DNA from: Candidatus Hydrogenedens sp.
GTDB lineage: Bacteria; Hydrogenedentota; Hydrogenedentia; Hydrogenedentales; JAEUWI01
Assembly: GCA_016125095.1 (NCBI GenBank)
Contig: WGMK01000010.1
Span: forward strand, 138,343-202,342
Length of the DNA stretch: 64,000 nt
Reading direction: 5' to 3'
In this document: piece after piece, positions 51,422 through 61,395 of the stretch
Numbering within the stretch: the first letter of the stretch is position 1
How the letters are laid out: each line of letters starts with the position of its first letter
Notes under the pieces: generated by a model
Seen by the model: only the letters and a program-made list of their open reading frames with translations
Database searches by the model: none
Told to the model about the DNA's origin: nothing
Made by a program: the position numbers and the translations under genes

Positions 51422-52720
51422 CTATTTTCCGAACGCTACATCGCGCAGGAAGAGGGCGATATCGGGAAACACGATCAGCAGCACGCTCGCGGCGACGAGT
51501 ATCCCGATGAAGGGCGGCGTGCCCCGGATGATTTCCAGGTAGGGCCGCCGGAAAATGGCGATGGCCGTGAAGATGTCGCAGCCGAAAGGCGGGGTGGCGG
51601 ACCCAATCGCCACCTGCAGCGTCGCCATGGTGCCCACCAGCACCGGGTCGATGCCCGCGTTCACGGCGATGGGGTGGAAGATGGGCGTCAGGATCAGGAT
51701 GACCACGATTGGATCCACGAACATGCACCCGATGAAGAACGCGATGGCGATGACGCTCATGATGGTGAAATAGCCGGATTCGGCGCTCAGGCCGAGCATG
51801 TCGTGGATCAGCGCCTGGGGTAATTCCGCGAAGGAAATCACCCACGAGAACGCCGCGCCCGCACCCACCAATACGAAGACGACGCCGGTCACGAGCCCGG
51901 TCGACAGCGCGATGGCGGGAATGTCGCGCAGCCGCAGTTCGCGGAATACGATCAATTCGAGCAAGAGCGCATAGCCGACGCTTACGGCGGCGGCCTCGGT
52001 CGGGCTGAACCAGCCGGTGTAGATGCCGCCGATGATGATGGCGGGGAAGCCCATCGGCAGCAGTGCCTGACGGATGGCCTTCAGCCGCTCGGCCCTATCC
52101 GCCTTCGGCAGCAGGGGGATGTTCATCCGCACCGAGGCGATATAGCAATAGCCGCAGAAAAGCGCCATCAGCAGCAGGCCCGGCCCAATGCCGGCGATGA
52201 ACAGCTCGCCGATGCTCGTGCCGGACACCACGCCGTAGACAATCATGCCGATGCTCGGCGGAATCAGCAGCGCGATGTCGCTGGCGTTGATGATAAGCGC
52301 CGTCGAGAAGGACGAGGGGTAGCCCGCCTGCAGCATGCGCGGCCGCAGCGGCCCGCCAATCGCCACCACCGTCGCTTGGGTCGAGCCGGATATCGCACCG
52401 AAGAGCGTGCAGCTGAGCGCGGCCGTGATCGGCAATCCGCCGCGCAAGTGGCCAGTCCAGGTCATCACCAGGTTCAGCAGCCGGTTCGCCGCCTGGCCGC
52501 GTGTCATGATGTCCGCCGCGAAAATAAACATGGGCACCGCCAGCAGCGCCGCCGGACTCACGCCGCCGATCGCCTGCTGAATCAGCACCGCGCCGTCCAC
52601 GTTCGGATAGAACAGCGCCAGCACGGCAAGCGAAGACACCAGCAGCGGTACCATCATGGGGAAGCCCAGAAACAGCAGGCCCAGCATCAGCCCGAGCACC
52701 AGAACCGCCATCAGGGTCAT
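51422..52720 (-). CDS. dctM: TRAP transporter large permease
   Basis: A 432-residue DctM-type membrane protein with about twelve helices. Family segments seen: LLFLGFPMMVPLLVSSLAVL, AVPMFIFAADIMTRG, GAISGSTQATVVAIGGPLRP, IPPSIGMIVYGVVSGTSIGELFIAGIGP, and FVDPIVVILILTPIFHPIA near the end. It forms the sodium- or proton-driven channel with DctQ; its ATG overlaps the dctQ stop by four bases. The DctP-type binding protein is encoded divergently. Substrate probably a small carboxylate or related anion. Confidence 0.95.
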   Translation of the reverse strand: MTLMAVLVLGLMLGLLFLGFPMMVPLLVSSLAVLALFYPNVDGAVLIQQAIGGVSPAALLAVPMFIFAADIMTRGQAANRLLNLVMTWTGHLRGGLPITAALSCTLFGAISGSTQATVVAIGGPLRPRMLQAGYPSSFSTALIINASDIALLIPPSIGMIVYGVVSGTSIGELFIAGIGPGLLLMALFCGYCYIASVRMNIPLLPKADRAERLKAIRQALLPMGFPAIIIGGIYTGWFSPTEAAAVSVGYALLLELIVFRELRLRDIPAIALSTGLVTGVVFVLVGAGAAFSWVISFAELPQALIHDMLGLSAESGYFTIMSVIAIAFFIGCMFVDPIVVILILTPIFHPIAVNAGIDPVLVGTMATLQVAIGSATPPFGCDIFTAIAIFRRPYLEIIRGTPPFIGILVAASVLLIVFPDIALFLRDVAFGK

Positions 52721-53268
52721 AGCGCGCGCTCCGCTTCGTGCTCTTCGCTCAGGTATACGTCCTCGACGTCATACGCCAGGTACACCCCGGGTGAACGAAA
52801 ATTGCGCACTGCCGCCAGGGCGTATTGGATGCCCGCGAGAAAGAGGCCGATAGGCGCGGGCGCGTAGAACCAATAGAGCGGCACCTGCAAGACCGGCGAT
52901 ACCGACCCCAGCCGCCGCACGACCAGCACGTAGTCGATGGCGTAGGACGCGAGCAGAAACAGCAGGGCCGAGGTCGTCAGGGTGATAAACAGCCTCAAGC
53001 CCTTGCGCGCGCGCAGGCCGAGCATGTCGTAGAAGGCCGTCATGCGGATATGGCGCCCCTGGCCCGCGCCGTAGCTGAGGCCCACAAAGGTCACCACGAT
53101 GATGAGAAATCGAGAGACTTCCTCGGTGGAGGCGAGGCTCGAGCCCAGCAGGGAGCGCGAGACCACGTTCGCCATCGTCAGCCCGGCGATGAAGAGGATC
53201 GAAGCCGCCAGGATAAACGCCTCGATCCGTCGTTGCCACCGGAACAGGCCATCGAAAAATGCAGTCAT
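52717..53268 (-). CDS. dctQ: TRAP transporter small permease
   Basis: A 183-residue DctQ-type protein with four membrane helices, starting FWRWQ-like FDGLFRWQRRIEAFIL and containing the conserved SRFLIIVVTFVGLSYGAGQG and GRHIRMTAF motifs. A soluble acidic tail of about 25 residues ends the protein. Start ATG 53268; the 83-base gap to divergent dctP should hold both promoters, none clearly readable. Confidence 0.93.
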   Translation of the reverse strand: MTAFFDGLFRWQRRIEAFILAASILFIAGLTMANVVSRSLLGSSLASTEEVSRFLIIVVTFVGLSYGAGQGRHIRMTAFYDMLGLRARKGLRLFITLTTSALLFLLASYAIDYVLVVRRLGSVSPVLQVPLYWFYAPAPIGLFLAGIQYALAAVRNFRSPGVYLAYDVEDVYLSEEHEAERAL

Positions 53269-53351
53269 GAACGCTCCGTAGGCATGCGCCGAATACCCTT
53301 CTACCCGGCCCTTCCTGTATGTTAGTGTTCAAAAGGTTTGGGGTCAAGTGA

Positions 53352-54401
53352 ATGCGCAAGCGAATCCTACTCTGTCTGGCGAGTCTCTCTGCCGCGGTTT
53401 TCTCCGCCTGTTCGCAAGAGGCGCCGGTCCTCATCGGCGGGCCCGAGCAGTGGCGCTTCGCCATCGAGGAAACCGCGGGCAGCGTGCAAGATGCCTACGC
53501 CCAGCGGTTCAAGCAGCTCATCGAGGAAAAATCGGGCGGCGAGATCGAAGTCAGCATCTACCCCTACGGCACTCTGGGCACGTCGGATCAGGTGACTGAA
53601 CTCTTGGGCATGGGCACCGTGCAGTTCGCGATGGCATCGCCCGGGCACCTGGGCACGCTTATGCCTGAAGTGCAGGTCTTTTTGCTCCACTTCGTGCTCT
53701 CCGACGACCCGGTCGCCAATGAAGCCGCGCTGAACGACCCTGATCTGCGCAAGGAGCTGAACGTCATCTACGGCGAGAAGGGACTGCGCCTGCTTTCGGT
53801 CTACTCGGAAGGCTGGATGGTGTGGACCACGCAGAAGGAGATCCGGCGTCCGGTCGATTTCGCCGGGGTCAAGATGCGCGTCATGACCTCGCCGCTGCTG
53901 CTGGCGGCCTACGAAGCCTACGGCGCCAGCCCGACGCCCCTGCCTTACGGCGAGGTGTACTCCGGCCTCCAGCTGCACATGATCGACGGCCAGGTGAACC
54001 CGGTCTTCGCCATCCAGGAAATGTCGTTTTACGAAGTGACCGACTGGATGATCTCGCCCCGGCACGCGCCCTTTATTACCACGGCGGTGACCAACGAGGG
54101 CTTCTACCAATCGCTCCCGCCCGCACGGAAGAAATTGGTGGACGAGACCATTGCGGAACTCCGGCCGTATATCTTTGAGGAACAGCAGCGCTACAACCGC
54201 GAGCGCATGGATTTGATTCTCGAGCGCAAGCCGGGCCTGCAGGTGGTGGACAACCTGAGCGCCGAGGAGCGCGCCGAGTTCCGCGACGCCAGCATGGGCG
54301 TGCGCGATCAGTTCGTTCGTATGGCCGGCCCCCGGGGCGAGAAGGTGCTGAACCTCTTGCTGCGTGCGGTCAAGCGCGCCAAGGCCGGCGACGGCCAATA
54401 G
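53352..54401 (+). CDS. dctP: TRAP transporter solute-binding protein (DctP family)
   Basis: A 349-residue periplasmic binding protein with an N-terminal signal ending FSAC, a likely lipoprotein Cys near residue 20. DctP hallmarks are QRFKQLIEEKSGGEIEVSIY, GTLGTSDQVTELLGMGTVQF, DFAGVKMRVMTSPLLLAAYE (the conserved Arg that grips the substrate carboxylate) and PLPYGEVYSGLQLHMIDGQ. It lies opposite dctQM, with a shared 83-base gap. The ligand is likely a carboxylate. Confidence 0.93.
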   Translation: MRKRILLCLASLSAAVFSACSQEAPVLIGGPEQWRFAIEETAGSVQDAYAQRFKQLIEEKSGGEIEVSIYPYGTLGTSDQVTELLGMGTVQFAMASPGHLGTLMPEVQVFLLHFVLSDDPVANEAALNDPDLRKELNVIYGEKGLRLLSVYSEGWMVWTTQKEIRRPVDFAGVKMRVMTSPLLLAAYEAYGASPTPLPYGEVYSGLQLHMIDGQVNPVFAIQEMSFYEVTDWMISPRHAPFITTAVTNEGFYQSLPPARKKLVDETIAELRPYIFEEQQRYNRERMDLILERKPGLQVVDNLSAEERAEFRDASMGVRDQFVRMAGPRGEKVLNLLLRAVKRAKAGDGQ

Positions 54402-54423
54402 GCACGGTTCTCCCAAAAACTAC

Positions 54424-54452
54424 GCGCCCGCCCCGGCAACCGGGACGGGCGC
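54424..54452. terminator. Bidirectional terminator between dctP and the prepilin-like gene
   Basis: GCGCCCGCCCCGG (54424-54436) pairs with CCGGGACGGGCGC (54440-54452) with one mismatch and a 3-base CAA loop. GATACGTTTTGG follows. It lies between two converging stop codons. Confidence 0.7.
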
Positions 54453-54473
54453 GATACGTTTTGGTGTGGACGC

Positions 54474-55445
54474 TTAGCTGAAGAAGCTTACCAGCTCAGC
54501 GAAGGTTTCCGAGGCCGGGAACAGCCCCGGGTAGCGCGTGAAGGCCACGTGACCGTCGAGGTACAGCACGTTTACGCCGCCGGGAATGTGGTTGTACAGG
54601 ATGGTCGCTTCCGCGTCGCCCGTGTTCGAGGAGATGTTGTCCCACGAGATCGGCAGTTCGCTCTGGGCCTTGGCGCTGGCGCCCGGATTGTTGATGTCCG
54701 TAATCAGGAAGCGCTCGATGCCCTCGCGCAAGCGGTACACCGTGTTCGATTCGCCGTTACCAAGATAGGTTACGCTCGCGGCTGAAGCGCCCAGGCTCAC
54801 GTCGATGTCGGTGTCAAGTACGTCATCGTTGGTCGGGTCCTGGTCGTCCAGTGCACCGAGAATCGCGAGCGCGATACCCGCCACTTGGCCGTTCACGTTC
54901 ACCGTCGGCGAAAAGCCCAGCAGATTGCTCGGAATCACCGGGTCGTCGTCGTTGGCCCGATCGATGGTGAAGCCAAAGTACTGGTAGCTGGCGTCGCCAT
55001 TCGAAATCTGTGCGATACAAATCTGCGGGCACGAGTTGGAACCGTCGTCCGCGACAATATCGAGGCTTTCTTCCGTGGTACCGTCCAGGCCGCCGTCCGA
55101 GGGGCAGATGATTACGTTCGGATCCGAGAGGTACTCCGGATAGATCTGGCGCATGTTGATGAAGAAGTCCGTGTCTTCATTCTTGTTGTCGCAGCCCGGG
55201 CAGTCGTCGTTGTCGCCATACTGCTCGTCGCCGTGCATGCGCGGATACCGCTCGCCGCGCGACTCATTGGCGTACATCTTCAGCACCAAGCCGATCTGCT
55301 TCAGATTGTTCTGGCAGCTCGCCCGGCGCGCCGCCTCGCGCGCGCGCGCCAGCGCCGGCAGCAGTATCGCCGCCAAAATGCCGATGATGGCGATCACCAC
55401 CAGCAGTTCGATGAGGGTGAATCCTCGCTTGTTCTCTCGTTGCAT
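54474..55445 (-). CDS. Prepilin-like DUF1559/H-X9-DG family protein
   Basis: A 323-residue protein with a type IV prepilin/pseudopilin N-terminus: [20 protein letters not shown], with cleavage after Gly and the Glu at mature position 5. The C-terminus has [17 protein letters not shown], the H-X9-DG motif typical of planctomycete-like prepilin proteins. The centre carries calcium-loop-like acidic stretches ([27 protein letters not shown]). It is probably an exported pseudopilin on the cell surface. ATG 55445 is preferred over the GTG one codon earlier. Confidence 0.9.
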   Translation of the reverse strand: MQRENKRGFTLIELLVVIAIIGILAAILLPALARAREAARRASCQNNLKQIGLVLKMYANESRGERYPRMHGDEQYGDNDDCPGCDNKNEDTDFFINMRQIYPEYLSDPNVIICPSDGGLDGTTEESLDIVADDGSNSCPQICIAQISNGDASYQYFGFTIDRANDDDPVIPSNLLGFSPTVNVNGQVAGIALAILGALDDQDPTNDDVLDTDIDVSLGASAASVTYLGNGESNTVYRLREGIERFLITDINNPGASAKAQSELPISWDNISSNTGDAEATILYNHIPGGVNVLYLDGHVAFTRYPGLFPASETFAELVSFFS

Positions 55446-55636
55446 CACATAAGTCCTTTCCCTTTTTGTACTTCCTGACCCCGCAACCGCCCTGGCCGCG
55501 AAGCCCCTTACTGCTGAGAGTACAAGATCAAGCGAAAACCGTCAACGCTAGAAATTCGGCAGAGGAAAAGAACGAAAAGCAAATACACCTCGCAGGCACA
55601 CCTAACGCGGGTGTTTTCGATTGGAACGATCGACGG

Positions 55637-56032
55637 CTATTTCCGCTCCAGCTTGAGCGAAATCGAATTGATGCAATAGCGCTCGCCGGTAGGGCGGGGG
55701 CCATCGGGGAACACATGCCCCAAGTGGGCATCGCATTTAGCGCACAGCACCTCGGTGCGCCGCATGCCCAGGCTGTCGTCTACCTCCATCGCCACGGCGC
55801 CCTTCTCAACCGGCTGGTAGAAGCTCGGCCACCCCGTGCCGGAGTCGAACTTATGCTCCGCATCGAACAAGGGCTCTCCGCAGCAGCGGCACACATACAT
55901 CCCCGGTGCCTTCTCATCGTAATACTCCCCGGTAAAAGCCCGCTCGGTACCCTTCTTGCGCGCAACCCGATAAGCCTCATCGCCCAGCTGTGCCCGCCAT
56001 TCCTCGTCCGTCTTGGAAATCCGGTCATTCAT
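55637..56032 (-). CDS. msrB: Peptide-methionine (R)-S-oxide reductase MsrB
   Basis: A 131-residue repair enzyme that reduces methionine-R-sulfoxide. Zinc Cys pairs are C48/C51 (VCRCCG) and C97/C100 ([13 protein letters not shown]). The catalytic Cys120 is in [11 protein letters not shown], and the core [10 protein letters not shown] is at about 65-74. ATG 56032 has AGGAGG eight bases upstream. There is no msrA next to it. A cytoplasmic location is expected as there is no signal peptide. Confidence 0.96.
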   Translation of the reverse strand: MNDRISKTDEEWRAQLGDEAYRVARKKGTERAFTGEYYDEKAPGMYVCRCCGEPLFDAEHKFDSGTGWPSFYQPVEKGAVAMEVDDSLGMRRTEVLCAKCDAHLGHVFPDGPRPTGERYCINSISLKLERK

Positions 56033-56138
56033 GCTCGAAACCTCCTGTGCCCGCCGAAACATTTCGGCACAAAATTCTACTCCATCCGTAGCCGTTTGTG
56101 TTCCCGGTTATGAACTAGAGGGCAAACTTGATCGGCGC

Positions 56139-56167
56139 TTGAGTCAGTGTTAAAACTGATGTATAAC
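56139..56167 (+). promoter_or_regulatory. Sigma-70-type promoter of the hybrid kinase gene
   Basis: TTGAGT (56139-56144), 17 bases, TATAAC (56162-56167): 4 and 5 of 6 matches at ideal spacing. It sits in a conspicuously AT-rich stretch, unlike the GC-rich surroundings, and gives a leader of about 90 bases. Confidence 0.6.
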
Positions 56168-56260
56168 ATAATTGCTAGTAGCCATCTTCTCGATAGCGTT
56201 GTTAAACTTGCTTTTGTGTGCTTCGATTAAGGTTTAATGCCATAAAGCTTTGGGGGGTGA

Positions 56261-59209
56261 ATGGTGACTGAGGCGACACTGGTCGCAGCGATGCCGATGG
56301 CGTCTGCATTTCTTGCCGTTGTGCTGTTCCTGCTCATATGGCCGGACCGCAAGCGTCCTTCAGGCATGCCAGTCCTCGCGCTGATGGCAGCGGTCAGTAT
56401 CTGGTCATTCTTCTACGGACTCGAGATTCTTCTACCCACGCTGGGTGAAAAATTGCTGATGGCGAAGTTTCAATACCTCGGCATCGCTTTTGTGGCTCCG
56501 GCCTGGTGTCTATCCGCAGCGCGCCTGACGGGGTACGAGCATTTGTTCTCGCGGCGCGGCATGGCATTCCTGATGGTGATTCCGGTGATGACGGTTGCCG
56601 CGGCTTTCACCAACGATTTCCACCATCTGCTGTGGCGGGAAATCACCGTGGGCGACGAACCTGCGCCGGTGTTGCACTTCAAGTACGGTCCCATCTTCTG
56701 GGTGAACAACCAATACGCGTGGTTGCTGCTGATGGCGGGCACCGTGCTGATCATCCGGGGGGCGTGGGCGCAGTATCGTCTGCTCACGCTACGCAATACG
56801 TTCATGATTCTGACGGTGCTCGCGCCCTGGGCTGGGAATTTTATCTACGTGTTCCGGCTCGGTCCGATTCCCTACCTCGATCTCACGCCGTGCGCCTTCG
56901 TGTTATCGGGCGTGGTCTTCGTATACGGCATCACGCGGATGAACCTGACCCGTATTGTGCCCATTGCCCGCGAACATGTGCTCGAGAACTTTCACGAGGG
57001 CTTGTTTGTGATGAGCATGGAGGGCCAGATACTTGATGTGAACCGTACGGGGCTGGCGCTACTGGGATGCAGCAACCGGGACATTCTCGGTCAGCCCGCA
57101 GAACAGGCGCTGTCCCGGTTTCCGGATTTGCTGGCCGTAGCATTGGCCCACGATGGCGCCCCTCTGCGCATTCAGGTGCCCGCATTTCCGGAGTCGCATT
57201 TCGAGGCCAGCGCCAGCACGCTCAGCGACAGGTCGGGGATCCCTTTTGGCCGTATTGTCGTGTGCCGCGATATCACGCAGCAAGTCGAGGCGGAGGCACG
57301 GTTGCGGCAGAGCGAGGCCATTTACCGGGGCTATTTCGAAATGAGTCTGGTGGGCATGGCAAGCACGACACCCGAGAAGGGCGTGATAACCGTCAATGAC
57401 TACCTTTGCACCATGCTCGGGTACTCAGCCGAGGAACTCTCCCGGATGACCTGGGCCGATCTGACGCACCCCGACGACCTGGAAGAAAATCTGCTGCAGT
57501 TCAATCGAATTCTGCGGGGAGAGATAGACGCGCTCGCCATGGAAAAGCGATACCTCCGCAAAGATGGCGGGGTTGTTGTGGCAGAGATTTCGGTGCGTTG
57601 CGTTCGGCGTGCCGACGGTGCTGTCGATCACCTCCTCGTGATGCTCCACGACGTGACGCAGCGGAAGGCGGCCGAGGAGGCCTTGCGCCAGAGTGAGTCC
57701 AAGGCCCGGTACATCTTGAATGCCTCGCGTGCTTCCATCGCATTGTTTGATCTCGACCTCCAAGTCCAGGATTGCAATCAGGTATTTGCTCGAAGTTTCG
57801 GCATGACCGTACCTGAAATGATCAACCGAAGCGTCCACGAGATCATGTCACCGGAGGCAATGGGCCGACGATTGGACGTTGCCGCGGCCGCACTGGCTAC
57901 CGGCGAGACACAGCGCGGACTGGATGAGCGCGACGGTATTTGGTACGAGTACACCCTGGTGCCGGCGAAATCGGCTGCGGGCGAGATCACCGGGCTGGTG
58001 CTCTACGCCGACGACGTGACCGAACATCAATTGCTGCAACAAGAAAAGGACGCGCTTACGGTGCAATACCAGCAAGCGCAGCGCATGGAAGCCATCGGGC
58101 AGCTTGCCGGCGGCGTTGCTCATGATTTCAATAACCTCTTGCAGGTCATTCAAGGATACACGCAGTTGGCGCAGCAGCGGCATGAAATCGAGCCGCAGAC
58201 CGGCATGATGCTTGAGCAAATCGCGAATGCCAGCGAACACGCGGCGACGCTCGTGGGGCAATTGCTGGCCTTTAGCCGTAGACAGGTTCTGCAGCGTCGG
58301 TCCATCGATTTGAACAAGGTGGCACAGGACACCGTCAAGATGGTGGAACGGCTCATTGGCGCCGATATCCGGCTCGACTTCACCCCGTCTATCGAGCCGG
58401 TCACCGTGCTCGCCGACCCGGCCCTCGTGGGGCAGGTGCTCATGAACCTCTGTGTGAACGCGCGCGACGCGATGCCGGACGGCGGGTCGCTCCATATTGA
58501 GACCTGCCTCGTTACCCCGGATGTATCGGTGGTTCGGGCCGAAGGTGCTGCGCACTCCGGCGGCAAGTTTGTGCGGCTTGACGTTACAGACACTGGTACC
58601 GGCATGGACGTGGAAGTTCGACAACATATCTTCGAGCCGTTCTTTACGACCAAGGATGTGGGTCATGGTACCGGACTCGGCCTGGCGACGGTCTACGGCA
58701 TCGTTCGTCAGCACGATGGTTTCATCCAGGTGGACAGCACGCTCGGGACAGGCACCACGTTTCACGTCTACCTCCCGGCGACGGAAGCCTCGGTCGACGC
58801 CGTCAGTTCACCGCGTGCGGCCTTGGCCGGCGGCACCGAGACGGTACTGGTGGTCGAAGACAATGACATGGTGCGAACGCTTGCGAAGGTGTTTCTGACG
58901 GAAGCGGGATACAAGGTAATCGAGGCCGCGAACGGTGAACTCGCGCTCGACTTATTCGACCAGAAACGCGATTCCATCGCGCTGGTGCTGCTGGATGTGA
59001 TCATGCCCGGACTGAGCGGGCGGCAAGTCTACGAGGAAATTCAGCGCCGGCGTCCGGGGACCCCTGTGCTCTTCGTAAGCGGATACCACGCCGAGGGCAC
59101 ACACACGAACTTCATCTTGGATGAGGGGCTCACACTGCTTCCCAAGCCGTACACCATGGGAGACCTGCTGCAAAACGTACGCGCCATGTTGCAGCAGACG
59201 AACACGTAG
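56261..59209 (+). CDS. Seven-TM, PAS-rich hybrid histidine kinase with receiver domain
   Basis: A 982-residue sensor. Residues about 1-230 form a seven-helix membrane region of the histidine-kinase N-terminal 7TM type (IWSFFYGLEILLPTLGEKLL, LARLTGYEHLF region, FHHLLWREITVG). Three PAS domains follow (about 235-345, 355-475 and 480-600), two with PAC-type ends (MLHDVTQRKAAEE). The HisKA core is GQLAGGVAHDFNNLLQVIQG with phospho-His621, then the HATPase N box LMNLCVNARDAMPDGG and DTGTGM/GTGLGLATVYG. A receiver (about 860-980) has Asp912 in LVLLDVIMPG. The ligand of the 7TM region is unknown. No downstream regulator gene is adjacent. Confidence 0.92.
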   Translation: MVTEATLVAAMPMASAFLAVVLFLLIWPDRKRPSGMPVLALMAAVSIWSFFYGLEILLPTLGEKLLMAKFQYLGIAFVAPAWCLSAARLTGYEHLFSRRGMAFLMVIPVMTVAAAFTNDFHHLLWREITVGDEPAPVLHFKYGPIFWVNNQYAWLLLMAGTVLIIRGAWAQYRLLTLRNTFMILTVLAPWAGNFIYVFRLGPIPYLDLTPCAFVLSGVVFVYGITRMNLTRIVPIAREHVLENFHEGLFVMSMEGQILDVNRTGLALLGCSNRDILGQPAEQALSRFPDLLAVALAHDGAPLRIQVPAFPESHFEASASTLSDRSGIPFGRIVVCRDITQQVEAEARLRQSEAIYRGYFEMSLVGMASTTPEKGVITVNDYLCTMLGYSAEELSRMTWADLTHPDDLEENLLQFNRILRGEIDALAMEKRYLRKDGGVVVAEISVRCVRRADGAVDHLLVMLHDVTQRKAAEEALRQSESKARYILNASRASIALFDLDLQVQDCNQVFARSFGMTVPEMINRSVHEIMSPEAMGRRLDVAAAALATGETQRGLDERDGIWYEYTLVPAKSAAGEITGLVLYADDVTEHQLLQQEKDALTVQYQQAQRMEAIGQLAGGVAHDFNNLLQVIQGYTQLAQQRHEIEPQTGMMLEQIANASEHAATLVGQLLAFSRRQVLQRRSIDLNKVAQDTVKMVERLIGADIRLDFTPSIEPVTVLADPALVGQVLMNLCVNARDAMPDGGSLHIETCLVTPDVSVVRAEGAAHSGGKFVRLDVTDTGTGMDVEVRQHIFEPFFTTKDVGHGTGLGLATVYGIVRQHDGFIQVDSTLGTGTTFHVYLPATEASVDAVSSPRAALAGGTETVLVVEDNDMVRTLAKVFLTEAGYKVIEAANGELALDLFDQKRDSIALVLLDVIMPGLSGRQVYEEIQRRRPGTPVLFVSGYHAEGTHTNFILDEGLTLLPKPYTMGDLLQNVRAMLQQTNT

Positions 59210-59250
59210 AACGCTGGCACCGATTGACGATCGCTTTGCGGAAAAATGGT

Positions 59251-59275
59251 AAGGCCGGAGCAACGCTCCGGCCTT
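59251..59275. terminator. Terminator hairpin between the hybrid kinase and prpC
   Basis: An 11-bp perfect stem (59251-59261 with 59265-59275) with loop AAC. On the minus strand the next bases read ACCATTTTTC, a good tail for terminating the prpBC message; on the plus strand the tail is poorer. It serves the convergent kinase and prpC genes. Confidence 0.72.
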
Positions 59276-59365
59276 CCAGTCTGTAAAGCCTGTCTAGTAA
59301 ATCATCCTGCCTTCTCTTTTCCCGGAATCCAGTTATCCCGTCAAAAAGATTCTTCGTCGTCCGGC

Positions 59366-60484
59366 CTACCGTTCGCTCATGGGCGGCACGCTGCGTTCGG
59401 CATGGCCCTGGTAGATGCTGAGCGGGCGGTAGATGCGGTTGTCGGCGGCCTGCTCGAGGCAGTGCGCGCACCACCCCGTCACGCGGGAAGCGACGAAAAG
59501 CGGGGTATACAAATCCAGCGGCAGGCCGAGCAGGTAATAGGTGAGACCGCAGGGATAGTCCACGTTCGGGTAGATTTTCTTCTGCTGCTCCATCGGCTCC
59601 TTGATGGCGTCGTAGATTTCCATCCACTGGTCCTGGCCCTTTTCATGGGCCAGCTTGCGCAGCTTGCGCTCGAGGATGGTGGCACGGTGGTCGCCGTGCT
59701 TGTACACGCGGTGGCCGAAGCCCATCACCTTCTTCTTCTGCGCGAAGGCGTCCTGCAGCCAGGCCGAAGCCTCCTCGGCGCTCTTGAACTGCTCCAGCAT
59801 TTCCATCGCCGCTTCGTTCGCGCCGCCGTGCAGCGGGCCCTTCAGCGCGCCGATGCCGCCCACCACGGAAGACACGATGTCGGACATGGTGGAGGTGATC
59901 ACGCGCGCCGTGAAGGTGCTGGCATTAAAGTCGTGCTCGGCGTACAGAATCAGCGTGAGGTCGATCAGTTCGGCGGCCAGCGGGGTGGGTTCCTCGCCGT
60001 GGCACTGGTAAAGGATCTGCGCGGCATGGCTCAGGCCGGCCTTCGGGGACACCGGTTCGTTGCCGTTCATCAGGCGGTAGCGCGCGGCGATGATACTCGC
60101 GATCTGCGCAGTCAACCAGAGCGACCGCTCCTGGTTCGCCTTGGCGTCGTCGCCCTGCACCGGGTCGAAATGGCCCGCGTACGACACCATGCTCCGGAGG
60201 ACGTCCATCATCGGGGCGGCCTTGGGGATATTGCGGATGGCATCCACGATGGCCGGGTCGAGATCGCGGTACTGGTCGAGCGTCGCCTTCACGCGGTCGA
60301 GCTGCTTCTGATTGGGTAGTTCGCCGAAGAGCAGCAGATGGGCGACTTCCTCAAAAGTAACGCTTTCGGCCAAATCGGCGATGGGGTAGCCGCGGTACAG
60401 CAGCTTGCCCTGGTCCACGCAGGCAATCTGGGTTTCGCCCGCAATCACGCCCGCCAGGCCGGGGCTATAGGTCTGTTCGCTCAT
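59366..60484 (-). CDS. prpC: Citrate/2-methylcitrate synthase
   Basis: A 372-residue citrate-synthase family enzyme of the short type II/methylcitrate form. Catalytic segments are GPLHGGANEAAMEML, MGFGHRVYKHGDHRA and the Asp of YPNVDYPCGLTYY, with the C-terminal Arg region in SRVTGWCAHCLEQ. Its position right after prpB indicates condensation of propionyl-CoA with oxaloacetate in the methylcitrate cycle, though activity on acetyl-CoA cannot be excluded. ATG 60484 has AAGGAG about nine bases upstream. No prpD or acnD is seen in the window. Confidence 0.93.
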   Translation of the reverse strand: MSEQTYSPGLAGVIAGETQIACVDQGKLLYRGYPIADLAESVTFEEVAHLLLFGELPNQKQLDRVKATLDQYRDLDPAIVDAIRNIPKAAPMMDVLRSMVSYAGHFDPVQGDDAKANQERSLWLTAQIASIIAARYRLMNGNEPVSPKAGLSHAAQILYQCHGEEPTPLAAELIDLTLILYAEHDFNASTFTARVITSTMSDIVSSVVGGIGALKGPLHGGANEAAMEMLEQFKSAEEASAWLQDAFAQKKKVMGFGHRVYKHGDHRATILERKLRKLAHEKGQDQWMEIYDAIKEPMEQQKKIYPNVDYPCGLTYYLLGLPLDLYTPLFVASRVTGWCAHCLEQAADNRIYRPLSIYQGHAERSVPPMSER

Positions 60485-60540
60485 GGTGTCCGCTCCTTCT
60501 CCGAAGTACGCGCCCCAAAGGCGGGGCGCAGCGATTTGGT

Positions 60541-61395
60541 CTAATTCACTTTGCCATCGTAGCCCAGCAGGTCGTACAGCTCCTGCCGGGTCTGCATCCG
60601 CGCGGCGCTTTCGCGCTGCGTGCCGTGCTCGCGGATTTCCGTCAGCACCTGCTCCATCGCCTTCATGGCGGCGCGCTGCAGGGTGACGGGAAAGATTACC
60701 ATGTTGTAGCCCATCCCGGCGAACTCCTCCACCGAGTAAAAGGGCGTCTTGCCGAATTCGGTCATGTTCGCCAGCAGCAGGGTGTCCACGTCCTGCGCGA
60801 AGCGGCGGAGTTCCTCTTCCGAAGTCAGCGCCTCGGGAAACACCGCCTCGGCCCCCGCGTCGAGATAGAGCCTGGCGCGGCGCACGGCCTCGTCGTAGCC
60901 CTCCACGCCCCGGGCATCCGTGCGCGCAATGATGAGGAAATCCTTGCTCCGGCGCGCCTCGGCCGCCGCCGCAATCTTTTCCGCGAAGGCCTCCGCCGGC
61001 ACCAGACGCTTTCCCTCCAGGTGCCCGCAGCGCTTGGGAAATTCCTGGTCCTCCAGGTGAATGGCGCTCACGCCCGCATGCTCCAGCACCTGCACCGTCC
61101 GCGCCGTGTTCTCCCGCTCGCCGAACCCCGTGTCGGCGTCCATCACAATCGGCAGCGAGCAGGCATTCGACACCGCCTGCGCATGACGCTCCGCCTCCGA
61201 CAGCGTAGTCATGCCCACATCGGGAAAGCCATGCACCGAATTCGCCAGCACCGCACCGGAAAGATAAAGCGCCTCGAAGCCCATCGATTCGATCAGCTTC
61301 GCGCTCAGGGCATTGATAGCGCCCGGCATAGCGACCGTGTGATCGGCCAACAGCGCGCGCAGCGTTTTCGAGCGTTCGGAGGATAAAGGCGTCAA
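60541..61395 (-). CDS. prpB: 2-methylisocitrate lyase
   Basis: A 284-residue PEP mutase/isocitrate-lyase superfamily enzyme that splits methylisocitrate into pyruvate and succinate. Key parts are AMPGAINALSAKL, metal-site MDADTGFGE at about 85-93, catalytic Cys123 in KRCGHLEGK (the PrpB signature) and IIARTDARG. The best start is TTG 61395, because GGAGA lies seven bases upstream and the length then equals the family's; longer in-frame starts run into the repeat region. prpC follows 56 bases later. Confidence 0.93.
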   Translation of the reverse strand: MTPLSSERSKTLRALLADHTVAMPGAINALSAKLIESMGFEALYLSGAVLANSVHGFPDVGMTTLSEAERHAQAVSNACSLPIVMDADTGFGERENTARTVQVLEHAGVSAIHLEDQEFPKRCGHLEGKRLVPAEAFAEKIAAAAEARRSKDFLIIARTDARGVEGYDEAVRRARLYLDAGAEAVFPEALTSEEELRRFAQDVDTLLLANMTEFGKTPFYSVEEFAGMGYNMVIFPVTLQRAAMKAMEQVLTEIREHGTQRESAARMQTRQELYDLLGYDGKVN

